NCBI RefSeq assembly: GCF_003952485.1
Contig: NZ_CP034447.1
Span: 6,710,501-6,774,500 of the forward strand
Origin: Mesorhizobium sp. M1E.F.Ca.ET.045.02.1.1
Lineage (GTDB): Bacteria > Pseudomonadota > Alphaproteobacteria > Rhizobiales > Rhizobiaceae
DNA: 64,000 bases
Reading direction: 5' to 3'
Notes under the pieces: model-generated
Seen by the model: only the letters and a program-made list of their open reading frames with translations
What the model was told of the DNA's origin: nothing
Databases searched by the model: none
Made by a program: the position numbers and the translations under genes
Part shown: one piece after another, positions 34,238 through 45,471 of the stretch
Layout of the letters: every line of letters starts with the position of its first letter
Numbering within the stretch: the first letter of the stretch is position 1

Positions 34238-35040
34238 AAAGCCAAGTAGTCACGTCGGCCGGTAGCCCTTGGCGGCAAGATGACGCGCAACCGTTTCGCG
34301 CTTTTTGTCCGTCTCGCCCCAGTGACACACGGACCATCGCGGCGACGCCGGGCGAAGGCAAGGCCATTGGGCGCTCACGAAGAGGCGAAGTGTTTCGGGG
34401 CGGCCGATCCGGAACAGGACCTTGCCGCCGCCCGTTGCAAGGCCGCACCAGTCCGGTCCACATGCTCCTCCCGTCCGATGATGGCACCGTCGGCATCGAC
34501 ATGCCCACATGCTGCCATGCGGGCCTTCCCGCAGTATGCCGGCGGCGATCACGGGGTGGAGAACGGATTCGGGCAGGTAGCGACGTCACTGAGATAGCGC
34601 CAGGTCGCTGAGCCGCGCCACGGCTTCCGCCTTGCCCGCTAAGCGTTCCGGAGACGAAAGATCGGGCTCCCGGTCGCGGGATTCGCGATCCCGGTCATTC
34701 TCGGCGGTCACGAATTCGAGTCAATTCGGCTACTGCGCTGGCGCTGTCAATCGTAAGGAGCTTGTCGGTGGCCCGGGTGCGCCGGACGAGCTGCTGTTGC
34801 AATGACCCACCGAGGTCAAGCTGATGTTCGATCCCCAGACGGATCGTGGGATTGGGTATCTCGTCGTCGAGGTCCTGAACGACCATAGAGCCGGTTGATT
34901 TGCGTCTCGCCAAGATGCTCGAGCGAACGAGACCACCGGTAGGGACATTTCACAACCCGTTAGGAACCCAAGAGGTGAGCAGCGGGTTTGATCAGATGCC
35001 GAAACAGTCGGGCTACCCATTCACTTCAAAGGAGAACACG
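34238..35040. other. 800-bp stretch with no firm gene
   Basis: Both strands are open in several places without convincing proteins. One minus-strand frame at 34695-34913 starts [20 protein letters not shown]; its VQDLDDEI followed by SLQQQLVRR faintly recalls a FitA/VapB-type antitoxin that has decayed, but I would not annotate it. The stretch 34990-35040 should hold the promoter and AAAGGAG ribosome site of the EF-hand gene. Confidence 0.45.
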
Positions 35041-35547
35041 ATGAGCAAAACCACAGCCGTTGCTACGGTGCTGGCTATGTTTGCTTCGCCCACGCTCGCA
35101 CAAACCAACGCTACTCCTGCGCCCGCCGCACCGATGCAAGAGCAGCATCAGCCGCCTGCGCCAAACGGACAAAGCCAAGAGTCGATGCGTGAAATGATGC
35201 GCCAGATGATGAGTGAGATGATGCAAGAAAGATTGCACGAAGATCGTGGTCCCCGACCAGAACAGCGCGGCGGCGACCGCTGGCATCGCAAATACAGAAT
35301 GGGGCCGCCTGAAGGGCGGCGGATGATGGGGGAGCGCAGTATGGAAGCCGGGATGATGCACGGCGCAGGCATGCGAATGATATTCGCCATAATTGACGCC
35401 GACGGCGACGGCGCGCTTTCGCGGACCGAGGTTCAGGATTTCATAGGACGCATATTCAACGCCGTCGACGAGAACGGTGATGACAGTGTCGACATGGAGG
35501 AGATCCAATCATTCTTCCACGGGCCGGGTAACGAGGAGGCCAAGTAG
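35041..35547 (+). CDS. Secreted EF-hand protein
   Basis: The 168-residue product has a signal peptide ([20 protein letters not shown]), a Met/Gln-rich middle with repeats of [14 protein letters not shown], and two calcium-binding EF-hand loops near the end: [12 protein letters not shown] and [12 protein letters not shown]. It should be a periplasmic or secreted calcium-binding protein. CAAAGGAG precedes ATG 35041, deciding this start. EF-hand proteins with Met-rich tails are common in rhizobia; some are linked to metal stress. No partner gene is adjacent. Confidence 0.88.
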   Translation: MSKTTAVATVLAMFASPTLAQTNATPAPAAPMQEQHQPPAPNGQSQESMREMMRQMMSEMMQERLHEDRGPRPEQRGGDRWHRKYRMGPPEGRRMMGERSMEAGMMHGAGMRMIFAIIDADGDGALSRTEVQDFIGRIFNAVDENGDDSVDMEEIQSFFHGPGNEEAK

Positions 35548-35733
35548 TCTGTTCTGGAAATATGTGACGCTAGGCGTTCTCATTAAGGGAGCCGCCATTT
35601 CATAGCGGACGTCCGGCTAACAGGTCTTCGCCGGGACCGGAGGACAAAACAAGCGGCCGCTATGGTGCGCAGATGCTTGGCAAAAGGCCAAAAAAGATGA
35701 TGCCCAGTCTACCCGGCTGGCCCTCTTGCCTGC

Positions 35734-35997
35734 CTAGTGCTGGAGGACAGTCTGTGGGCTGGCTGTCAGCCTAGCGCACCAAGCAAAAAAACCAGCCGCG
35801 AGGGTCCGCATTCGGACCTCCTCAAATCGGTGGCCCGACCCATTGTCGACTGGCGAGCCGTCCTCATGCAAGGCGACCAGTGCCAGCACCAAGAAAAGCC
35901 GGTCCTTGTCGCCTTCTTCGCGGCCCTCGCGGTGTTGCCAATGACAGAGATAGGAATAACGGAAGACATGGCCGACCTTCATTTCAGCCGGCAGCAT
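35734..35997 (-). pseudogene. PemK/MazF-like toxin, truncated
   Basis: The start MLPAEMKVGHVFRYSYLCHW and HREGREEGDKDRLFLVLALV match the first half of a family of PemK-like plasmid-maintenance toxins (GxVFxYxYL...GREEGRKDRPxLVLA). After residue about 50 the sequence changes to unrelated text (DGSPVDNGSGHRFEEV) and ends at 87 residues, so the catalytic second half is missing. It overlaps the end of the antitoxin gene by 19 bases, the usual toxin-antitoxin arrangement (antitoxin first). Confidence 0.65.
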
Positions 35998-36308
35998 TTT
36001 TTGCCGTCCGGCCTATTGCCCCCGATGGTTTTGACCCAGAGGGTTTTGACCCGGGGGAGCTCGTCGTTAAGATGGTCAAGATCCGGCGCCATTTCGGAGG
36101 CTTCGACCGCAGCGATCTGGTCCGCGCTAAGCTCCGCTGTCAGCTCGACCCGCCGATCGCGCTTCGACAGCCGGACAAATTCCTCGTAGGCCAGCAGCAC
36201 GGTGCGCAGGCGGCCGTTCTTGGTAATGATGACCTGGTCGCGGACCGCGGCATCCTGATAAGCGCCAAAAATTTTCGAGTCGGCGGTGGCGGTGACGGTG
36301 GTGGTCAT
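35979..36308 (-). CDS. Antitoxin, Phd/YefM-like
   Basis: The 109-residue product starts MTTTVTATADSKIFGAYQDA and has the Phd/YefM-type core RDQVIITKNGRLRTVLLAYEEFVRLSK (strand-turn-strand DNA-binding part) and an acidic end (AAVEASEMAPDLDHLNDEL) that would wrap the toxin. The C-terminal end (ELPRVKTLWVKTIGG) may be an altered tail. The downstream toxin gene is truncated, so it is an orphan antitoxin. The ATG at 36308 is the likely start; the extension upstream is Arg/Pro-rich and not conserved-looking. It probably represses its own promoter. Confidence 0.7.
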   Translation of the reverse strand: MTTTVTATADSKIFGAYQDAAVRDQVIITKNGRLRTVLLAYEEFVRLSKRDRRVELTAELSADQIAAVEASEMAPDLDHLNDELPRVKTLWVKTIGGNRPDGKKCCRLK

Positions 36309-36670
36309 CGGCGAGGCTCGTTTGTTCCGGGCTTTCCACAAGGATTGGGCGCTAGCCGGACGGAGACGTCGTCGTCCGTCAAAAGTTCGGCCAGAAAACC
36401 GCGGCGGTCGAACGGCAGCACGGAATCGAGCGCGTCGAGGGCTTCGGCCCATCTCGCGACGGTTTCAGCATTCTGGGTCTTGGCAAGCTGTCCTTTCACT
36501 GGCTGGCAGCAAGCGCCCACTCTTCCTCCTTCCAAAGGCCGATCAAGTTCAAGGACCCGACGCCCCGTCCCAGCTCGGGATCTTTTTCTGTGGGACCGAG
36601 CGTCACCATCCTGCTTCCTTGATCCCTTGCCTTCCCTTACAATCTCGTCCGGACACAGAGGAGTTCCGCC

Positions 36671-36865
36671 ATGAGCGAAGACGCCTTCAACATGTCGATC
36701 CGCAAGTTCCTGAAGGAAGTCGGCGTCACCTCCCAGCGCAAGATCGAGGAGACGGTGCGTGAAAGGCAAATCAGCGGCGAGAAGAAGTTGAACGTCCGCA
36801 TGACGCTGACGGCGGAAGGCACCGGCCTCAACCACGTGGTGGACGGCGAGATCGAACTTCCATAA
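36671..36865 (+). CDS. DUF6494 family protein (64 aa)
   Basis: The product begins MSEDAFNMSIRKFLKEVGVT and continues SQRKIEETVRERQISGEKKL and NVRMTLTAEGTGLNHVVDGE, the complete pattern of the DUF6494 family, small conserved proteins of alphaproteobacteria with unknown function. GGAG lies eight bases before the ATG. The length is as usual for the family. It stands between a decayed toxin pair and a decayed amidohydrolase. Confidence 0.9.
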   Translation: MSEDAFNMSIRKFLKEVGVTSQRKIEETVRERQISGEKKLNVRMTLTAEGTGLNHVVDGEIELP

Positions 36866-37044
36866 GCCGGGCGAAGCTTGTCCGACGCGGCCGAAAGCGT
36901 CGAGACGGATTAGCAGTCGGAATGGGGTCTGGTCGGATCCACGCAGTACCGCTCCACGCCGGGCCATCGCCGGTTGCCTCCTGCCTGCCGGCCAAGCTCC
37001 CACAGCACCTGGCTCACCGAAACCCGCCAAGCGAGCCACTCGCC

Positions 37045-37487
37045 ATGATCACTTGTGATCCGCCCAACATTCCCGAAATTTCTGAGATCGCGCTCAGCGT
37101 CCGTTCTTTCTCGGCCGGGGTCCGTGACACCCTTGAGCAGCGCATCCGCGGCATCGCGGCGTCCATCGCCGAGGCGCATGGCGCAAGCATCGATATCGAC
37201 CATGAGCGCGGCTATCCGGTCGTGACGAATTCCGAAGGCGAAACCGCATTCGCGACCGAGGTGGTGACCGAGCTGGTCGGCGAGGAGAGCGTATCCGTCT
37301 GCCCGCTGATCCCGGCAGCGAAGACTTCTCCTACTTCCTCGAGCACAAGCCCGGCTGTTTCCTGCGCCTTGGCAACGCCGAGGATTCGGCCATTTTCCAC
37401 AGCTCGAAATACGATTTCAATGACGGCAACCTGACGGTGGGAACCGCACTTTGGGCTGGGCTCGCCGAACGCTTCCTGGCGGCGTGA
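37045..37487 (+). pseudogene. M20-family amidohydrolase (hippurate hydrolase type), 3' stub with frameshift
   Basis: The first frame (from 37045) reads NIPEISEIALSVRSFSAGVR and RIRGIAASIAEAHGASIDID, the dimerisation (lid) domain of M20D amidohydrolases. At about 37305 the reading shifts by one base and continues DPGSEDFSYFLEHKPGCFLR, LGNAEDSAIFHSSKYDFNDG to the natural end AERFLAA. SEDFSYF and PGCFLRLGN are family hallmarks near the C-terminus. The N-terminal metal-binding half is missing. Dead fragment. Confidence 0.8.
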
Positions 37488-37711
37488 CCTGTGAGACCGT
37501 GCGCATCGAGGGCCGCAGGTGCTGATCTTGTTTCCTGAAGCCAGCGACACACGGGCAAGTTCAGAACGTCCAGGTGATGCCGCCGCCGGCATCGCAGCTG
37601 GCCTCGGAGTGGAATGAGATGAAGATCGGCGACCGAGCGATGAGGTCGCTTGCCGACCATCCGTTGCAGTCGGTCAGTTCAAAGACAGATTTCGCCCGCA
37701 GCCTGCATGTC

Positions 37712-39025
37712 TTAGGCGCGGTTGCGCATTCCAAATCTTTCAAGGCCGAAAGGAGCCGGGTCGACGAGTGGATTGTCGCCGGCGACGATGTCTGCCATCA
37801 GGCGCCCCGCTCCCGGTCCGATGCCGAAGCCATGTCCCGAATAGCCGGATGAGATGAAAAGTCCCGGGACCAAGGGAACCGGCGCGATGACGGGAATGCC
37901 GTCCGGCATCGCATCGATGAAGCCCGCCCACTGGTGGGTGATCCTGGCGTCGCCGAAGGCGGGGAACGCCCGGATGGTATTTTCCAGCCCGGCCCGGTTC
38001 AGCGCCGGCCTTGGCGCCGGGTCGAGGATCCGGAAGCGCTCGAACGGCGTGATGGCATCAGCCGACCAGTGCCTCGGCATCGCAAGTTCGGTGAAGAACT
38101 GCTTTCCCACGCGCAGGCGCAATTCCCGCCAGCTCGTCTTCAGCGTCGGCAGAAATTGCGTGAACAAGCGGAAGCTGTCCGGCACGATCGGCACAAGGCT
38201 GGCATTCCTGCGCGACACGGTGTAACCGCCGTCGATCCGTTTGCGGAACGCGAAGTCGCTCCCACCGACCGGCATTTGCGGTAGCTCGGCCGCGGTCTCG
38301 ATCCGCATCGCAGTGCCGAGCAGCTTGAGTTGCGGGAAGGTGACGCCGAGATTGCCGAGGAAGAGGCGGGACCATACCCCGCCGGCGACGATCGCGGCGG
38401 AGCAGGCTGTCTCGCCCTTCTCGGTGATCACCGCCGATACCCTTCCAGCCTTCCTTTCGATGCTCCTGACGGCGCAATCGGCGACAAGCACCGCGCCCCG
38501 CTCCCGCGCGGCCTTCGCAATCGCCGAGACCGCTTTCGATGGCTCCGCGCGACCGTCGTCGGCCGTGTGGTAGGCGACATGGAAGTCAGGGGCGATGCCA
38601 GGCAAAAGACGCTGTATGGCCGTTCGATCGAGCCTGCGGATCGGAAGCTGATGCTGCTCGGCGGACTCGACCCAGTTCGCGAGCCCCTCCTCGTCCTCGC
38701 CGGCACGGAAGGCATAGACAATGCCCGTCTGCCGGAAGCCGGCATCAATGCCCCAGCGGGGCTCCAACTGCCGCCATAGCCTGAGGCTTTCGATCGCAAG
38801 CGGAAGCTCTGCCCGGTCACGTCCCATCTGGCGCACCCAGCCCCAATTGCGCGAGGACTGTTCGCCGGCAAAGCGTCCCTTTTCGCAGACGACGGTCCGG
38901 ATACCTTTTTCGGCAAGGAAGAAGGCGGCGGTCACGCCGGCTATGCCGCCGCCGATGATGACGACGTCCGTCGAGGCGGGAACGGCATCCGCCGCTTCGA
39001 CACGATCAAGAGAGGGGATGGGAAT
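37712..39025 (-). CDS. FAD-dependent oxidoreductase (DAO family), apparent ATT start
   Basis: A D-amino acid oxidase-like flavoprotein of about 437 residues. The family's FAD-binding motif STDVVIIGGGIAGVTAAFFLAE lies at 18-39, but the first ATG/GTG/TTG in frame is a GTG in the middle of it (38935). The frame is open to the upstream gene's TGA, and GAGGTG sits six bases before an ATT at 39025, so I take ATT as the start. Later parts show RQMGRDRAELPLAIESLRLW and HQWAGFIDAMPDGIPVIAPV, then FISSGYSGHGFGIGPGAGRL (FAD C-terminal motif). It is the last gene of the importer operon, nine bases after the SDR. It probably oxidises an imported amine or amino acid. Confidence 0.85.
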   Translation of the reverse strand: MPIPSLDRVEAADAVPASTDVVIIGGGIAGVTAAFFLAEKGIRTVVCEKGRFAGEQSSRNWGWVRQMGRDRAELPLAIESLRLWRQLEPRWGIDAGFRQTGIVYAFRAGEDEEGLANWVESAEQHQLPIRRLDRTAIQRLLPGIAPDFHVAYHTADDGRAEPSKAVSAIAKAARERGAVLVADCAVRSIERKAGRVSAVITEKGETACSAAIVAGGVWSRLFLGNLGVTFPQLKLLGTAMRIETAAELPQMPVGGSDFAFRKRIDGGYTVSRRNASLVPIVPDSFRLFTQFLPTLKTSWRELRLRVGKQFFTELAMPRHWSADAITPFERFRILDPAPRPALNRAGLENTIRAFPAFGDARITHQWAGFIDAMPDGIPVIAPVPLVPGLFISSGYSGHGFGIGPGAGRLMADIVAGDNPLVDPAPFGLERFGMRNRA

Positions 39026-39034
39026 CGCGGCACC

Positions 39035-39751
39035 TCACAGCATGTCTTCAAGCCGGCAGTTGACGAGTACTTCGGCCGTTGCCGCGTTGTTGGGAAGCTC
39101 GATCGTGTTGCGCACGATCCGGGCCAACGTCTGCGGCGCAATCATGTCGTCGCGAGCGATTTTCGTGCTTTCCCTCGTCATGTCGGTGCGCACGAAGCTC
39201 GGGCAGATCGCGGTCGCGCGAATACCCATGTCCCAAGTGACGTGACGTGTCGTATGGGTAAGTCCCATCACCGCGAACTTCGTCATGTTGTAGCCGACGA
39301 AAGGGTTGCGCACCCTCTTTCCGGACATCGAAGCGATGTTGACGATGCGTCCGTGTCCCGTCCTTTCGAGATACGGGACGCAAAGCCTTGTCAGGCGCAG
39401 CGGCGCCTTGACGTTGATCGCCCACAGACGGTCGAGCGCCTCTTCGTCTTCTTCGAGCAGGCTGACCTTTTCGTTGCTGCCTGCATTGTTGATCAGGACG
39501 TCGATGCGCCCGAATTTCTCGACTGTGGCCGCGACCCATGCTTTCGCGCTTTTAGGCTCCAAAGCGTCGCAATGCGCGTGGAGCATGTTTTCCATCTCCG
39601 GCCCGAATGCGGCTGCCAGGGAGGCGGTGTCGCGTGCGCCGAGGCTGAGTCGGTAGCCGTGCGGCAAGAGTTCGTTGACAATGGCGGCGCCTATGCCGCG
39701 ATTTGCACCTGATAGCAGAACGACTGGCGCCGGGCTGGAAGCGTCGGCCAT
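39035..39751 (-). CDS. Short-chain dehydrogenase/reductase
   Basis: A 238-residue classical SDR with the Rossmann motif SGANRGIGAAI (13-23), NNAGSN (about 90), a catalytic Ser in IVNIASMSGK and Tyr-Lys in YNMTKFA. NAD(P)-dependent oxidation or reduction of a hydroxy/keto substrate is expected. AGGAGG lies eight bases before ATG 39751, which decides the start. It sits between the substrate-binding protein gene (92 bases) and the flavoprotein gene (nine bases) and is probably part of the same pathway. Confidence 0.9.
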   Translation of the reverse strand: MADASSPAPVVLLSGANRGIGAAIVNELLPHGYRLSLGARDTASLAAAFGPEMENMLHAHCDALEPKSAKAWVAATVEKFGRIDVLINNAGSNEKVSLLEEDEEALDRLWAINVKAPLRLTRLCVPYLERTGHGRIVNIASMSGKRVRNPFVGYNMTKFAVMGLTHTTRHVTWDMGIRATAICPSFVRTDMTRESTKIARDDMIAPQTLARIVRNTIELPNNAATAEVLVNCRLEDML

Positions 39752-39843
39752 CTGGTTGGCCTCCTGGAGATCGAGAAAAACGAGGCGCGCGAGACGCGGC
39801 AACGAAGTGGATGGCGGCGAGCCCTGCCCCACCGCCGGCCAGC

Positions 39844-41406
39844 CTAGTTGGTGAAGTGGGTCTTTTCCGTCAGCAGCGGCCCGAGCGACATGGAGCCTTT
39901 GAGATCGTAGCCCCAGTCCAAGCTATCCTTACGGACCCAGATCAGCCGGGTTTCCACCAGCGGGATCGAGCAGACATTGGTCATCAGCTTCTTTTGCGCT
40001 TCCTGCCAGAGCTTGACCTGCTTGTCGGAGTCGGTCTCGGTCTTTGCCGCCTTGATCTCGGCATCGGCGACGTCGCAGTGGCTGAAATTCGTCACCGCCG
40101 TCGGCTGGCCGATCGCGGATGGCCCGTAGAAGAATTGCGTCAGGTAGACGTCGGCGACCGGGAACCTCGCGGCGCTGTAGATGACCATGGGGCTCGCGTC
40201 CTTTCGGATCAATTGGTGGTAGGTTGCGTGCTCCACCGGCTTGATGTCGACCTTGACTCCAATCGCGGCCAGCTGCGCCTGGACGAGCTGGCCGAGATTG
40301 GCGAGCTGGGTGTCCTGGCTGTTGATCATCGGGATGGTGAATCCATCAGGAAGGCCCGCCTGCTTGAGAAGCGCCTTGGCCTTTTCGGGGTCATAGCCGA
40401 GAACGCCGCTGTCCTTGGTGAAGCCCAGATTGTTGGATGGCACGGCCGATTGTCCCGGCTGCGTGAAATGCTCGCCCTGGAACTGCACCATCTGGTCCTG
40501 GTTGATGGCCAGCGATAGCGCCTGGCGCACCTCCAGCTTGTCGAGGGGCGCCTTCGTCACGTTCAGGTGCAATTGCGCTTCCTCGGCCGGAGCGAAGACA
40601 TCGAGCTTGATATTGGGCTCGGCCTTCATGCGGTTCAGCCAGTTCTTGTTCTGGACACCGGCGGCCGCGTCGATTTCGCCTGAACGAAAGGCGAGATCGC
40701 GCGAAGCCGATTCCGGCAGGAAGCGCAGGGTCACCGTCTTGATCTGCGGCGCTCCGCGGAAGTAGTCCTCATTGGCCTTGAACGTGATCGATTGGCCGGG
40801 GCTGATCTTGTCGACCTGGAAGGGACCCGACCCGACCGGGTCGCGCGTGAAATTGGCGCCTTTTTCCTCGACCGCCTTTTTCGGCATGATGAATCCACCC
40901 GAGTAATTGGTGATAAGGCCGAGGAGGCTCGGGATCTGGTGGTCGAGCGTTATCGTGACCGTGTAGGGGTCTACAGCCTCGATCGACTTGACCGCGGCAT
41001 AGTCGGGCGCATAGGCCGACGTATTCTTATCGGACGCCTTCTTCAGCGAATAGACGACGTCGTCCGCCGTCATCTCGCCGTAGCCCTTCTGCCACTTGAC
41101 GCCATGGCGCAGATGGAAGGTCCAAACCAGCTTGTCCGGCGAACTTTGCCAGCTCTCGGCAAGATCGGGTTCGATCGTCGACGGATCGGTCGATCCCGGC
41201 TGGAAGCGCACCAGAGCGTTGAAGATCCACGCGACCACGGTTCGGTCGGTCGTGTTGGCCGCATAGTCCGGGTCGAGTTGCGAGACATCGGCTCCCAGCG
41301 AGCCAAGATTGAGATTGGTCGAAGGTTCTGCGAGAGCGGATGTCGCCATGAAGGTGGCGCTCGACAGTGCCAGCAGGCTCGAGAACAAGGCGGTTTTCAG
41401 TTTCAT
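39844..41406 (-). CDS. ABC importer substrate-binding protein (family 5, Dpp/Opp type)
   Basis: A 520-residue periplasmic binding protein with signal peptide (LFSSLLALSSATFMATSALA, cut near residue 26) and the family 5 landmarks: NLNLGSLGADVSQLDPDYAA, FHLRHGVKWQKGYGEMTADD, and EAQLHLNVTKAPLDKLEVRQ ALSLAINQDQ. These proteins deliver peptides, opines, nickel or sugars to their importer. The SALAEPS end of the signal has no lipobox Cys, so it is free in the periplasm. It is cotranscribed with the two permeases and ATPase upstream and is preceded by GAAGGGG. Confidence 0.92.
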   Translation of the reverse strand: MKLKTALFSSLLALSSATFMATSALAEPSTNLNLGSLGADVSQLDPDYAANTTDRTVVAWIFNALVRFQPGSTDPSTIEPDLAESWQSSPDKLVWTFHLRHGVKWQKGYGEMTADDVVYSLKKASDKNTSAYAPDYAAVKSIEAVDPYTVTITLDHQIPSLLGLITNYSGGFIMPKKAVEEKGANFTRDPVGSGPFQVDKISPGQSITFKANEDYFRGAPQIKTVTLRFLPESASRDLAFRSGEIDAAAGVQNKNWLNRMKAEPNIKLDVFAPAEEAQLHLNVTKAPLDKLEVRQALSLAINQDQMVQFQGEHFTQPGQSAVPSNNLGFTKDSGVLGYDPEKAKALLKQAGLPDGFTIPMINSQDTQLANLGQLVQAQLAAIGVKVDIKPVEHATYHQLIRKDASPMVIYSAARFPVADVYLTQFFYGPSAIGQPTAVTNFSHCDVADAEIKAAKTETDSDKQVKLWQEAQKKLMTNVCSIPLVETRLIWVRKDSLDWGYDLKGSMSLGPLLTEKTHFTN

Positions 41407-41432
41407 GACGGGTTCCCCTTCTTGCTCATTCT

Positions 41433-42799
41433 TCAGTTTGCTATCGCCAGTTCGGGCGGGTTGAGCGACGTTCGACGGGACAGTGCTGCGTAAAGCGGCA
41501 TAGCTCCATCGCGCGCCAGCCCGTCGACGGCGGCGATCACGTTCGCGATCGCCGCCGCCGGCAGGATTCCTTCCGCAAGGACGCGGAACTTGTCTTCGAT
41601 CTCTTCGCGCGACATGGGATTGGCCACGTCGCCACGTGGATGATGGACGGTGAGCGTGCCTGGTCCCGCGCCCTGGTCCAGCGTCACCCGCGCCGGCGTG
41701 CGCGCGGGGAAGGCGTCAGCGAAATCCGTCGCGACGCGCAGGTCAATCCTGCCCGCCAGCTCCAGCACGCGCTGGTCGAAAAGGGCGGACGGGCGCATCG
41801 GCCGGAACGCGTCAGGCCCCTGCAGCGCGGCCAGCGCGCAGCAGAACGGATAGGAATATTGCGCCGCCTCTAGACTATGCGGCGTGGGCTGATTCTGCAG
41901 ATTCAGCCCGGCGGGAAATATTTCGACCGTCAGGGCGCGAACCTCAGCGCCCGGACGGCGCATTTCCGCGATGGCATCGATCGCAGAGTGAATATAGCGG
42001 CAGCAGGCATAGGGCTTCAGGTAGGTCTGCATGATCTCCCACCTCCGTCCGAGATCCGCCACCATCGCTTCGGCATCGTAGACATCGCCGCGATCGAGGA
42101 GATCGTCGGGACCGGTGGAGCCGGCCCGTGCCCTTTCGGCAGCGGCGAGGCCGGTCACCGCCGCCCAGGCGAGGCCTTCCTTGACGGTACTACCCATGCG
42201 CATGGATGCGCCGGTCGGCAGGCTGACGGGAGCCTCCGCGCCGGCGATCGCCAAAGCCTGCGCCATCCTGGCCGCATCGAGGCGAAGGAGCCGTCCGGCC
42301 GAGGCGGCGGCGCCGTAGGCGGCCCATGTTCCGCTGTTGTAGTGATCGATGCGCTCGGCTTTGCGGCTGGCGGCGATCCGCAACGCCACGTCGTAGCCGA
42401 TGGCCACGGCATCGAGGATTTCCTCGCCTGTGAAATCCTGGTCCTCGGCCATGGCCAGCGCGGCGGGGACGACCGCGCCGCCGGCATGGCCAGCGGCGCC
42501 TCTGTGGCCGTCATCGATGTCGAGGGCGCTGGTCGCCGCGGCATTGGAATAGGCGGCACCGACCCGTGACAAGGATTTTCCCGCATACCAGGCACTGGCT
42601 GCCTTGCCTGCAAAGAGCGAGGCGGCGGCCTCACGAGCCGACACCGCGAGCGCCGTCTCGACGCCGCCCGCGGCGGACGCCAAGGCGTCCAGGATCATGA
42701 GGGTGGCACGACTTCGAACTTCGGACGGCAACCGGTTCGAGGGGATCTCAGCAGCGAAGCGGCCGAGCGTCATCGTCACGTATTCGGTTGCTCGCGAAC

Positions 42800-42803
<4 letters not shown>
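41433..42803 (-). CDS. MmgE/PrpD family protein
   Basis: A 456-residue protein of the MmgE/PrpD (2-methylcitrate dehydratase-like) fold. It shows RSRATLMILDALASAAGGVE at the start, DIDDGHRGAAGHAGGAVVPA around residues 100-120 and YKPYACCRYIHSAIDAIAEM-like text (LKPYACCRYIHSAIDA) in the middle, all typical. Members are hydro-lyases or isomerases, including iminodisuccinate epimerase-type and cis-aconitate-related enzymes, so the substrate here is open. Its ATG overlaps the TGA of the ABC ATPase gene (ATGA). In this operon it may act on the imported compound or its breakdown product. Confidence 0.88.
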
Positions 42804-44589
<1,786 letters not shown>

Positions 44590-44593
<4 letters not shown>

Positions 44594-45471
44594 TCCGCAT
44601 TCTCCTCCTGCGCCATCCGCAGACGCGGATCGATCGCATCGCGCAGGCCGTCGCCGATGAGGTTGAAGGCGAGCACCAGGATGAGGATGGCGACCGACGG
44701 CCAGAGCGCCAGATGGATGGAGTTCAAGATATTGTCGAAACCCTCGCGCACCATCCCGCCCCAGGTCGGCGCCGGCGGCGCGATGCCGAGGCCGATGAAG
44801 GCGAGCGATGCCTCCGTTCGTACGGCCGTCGCCATCCAAAGCGATGCCATGACGAGGATTTCGGGAAGGATGTTCGGCAGGATATGCCGGAACAGGATCC
44901 AGCGGTTCGACAGGCCGAGCGCTCTCGATGCCTGCACGAACTCGCGGTCGCGAAGTGAGATCACGGCGCCGCGGGCGATTCGCGCGAACGCCGGAATGGC
45001 CGTGAAGGCGATGGCGATGATGATGTTGGTCATCGTCGCCCCGAGCATGGCGACCAGCGTGAGGCCAAGGATAAGCGAAGGGAAAGCAAGCACGACATCC
45101 ATCGCCTGCATGAGGACGATGTCCGTCTTGCCGCCGAAATTGCCCGCGACCATACCGATCAGGCTTCCGACGATCACCGCGATGACGATAGAGAGGATTC
45201 CGATCGTCAGCGAATAGCGGGCGCCGTAGATGAGGCGGGACAGGATGTCCCGGCCGAAATAGTCGGCACCCAGGAAATGGTCGTGGCTCGGGGGAGCGAG
45301 CTGGGCCAGGATGTCTTGCTTGACCGGATCGTACGGCGCAAAAAGCGGTGCCGCGATCGCGGCAAGGACGAGCGTGAGCAGCATCAGTCCGCCGACGACG
45401 ACGGGACCGTTGATCCAGCGCGGCAAGCGGATGGCGCGGCGACGCGCCGGCGATGAGGTCGAGGCGCTCAT
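44590..45471 (-). CDS. ABC importer permease (DppC type)
   Basis: A 293-residue permease with about six helices. The N-terminus (RWINGPVVVGGLMLLTLVLA) and APYDPVKQDILAQLAPPSHD HFLGADYFGRD are the family's N-terminal domain; the EAA loop EFVQASRALGLSNRWILFRH (about 205-224) contacts the ATPase. It forms the channel with the DppB-type permease. ATG 45471 overlaps the stop of the upstream permease by four bases and is the natural start. Confidence 0.94.

Noticed and set aside
34695..34913. FitA/VapB-like antitoxin
   Set aside because: Only VQDLDDEI and a later charged helix recall the family; the middle does not fit and no toxin follows.
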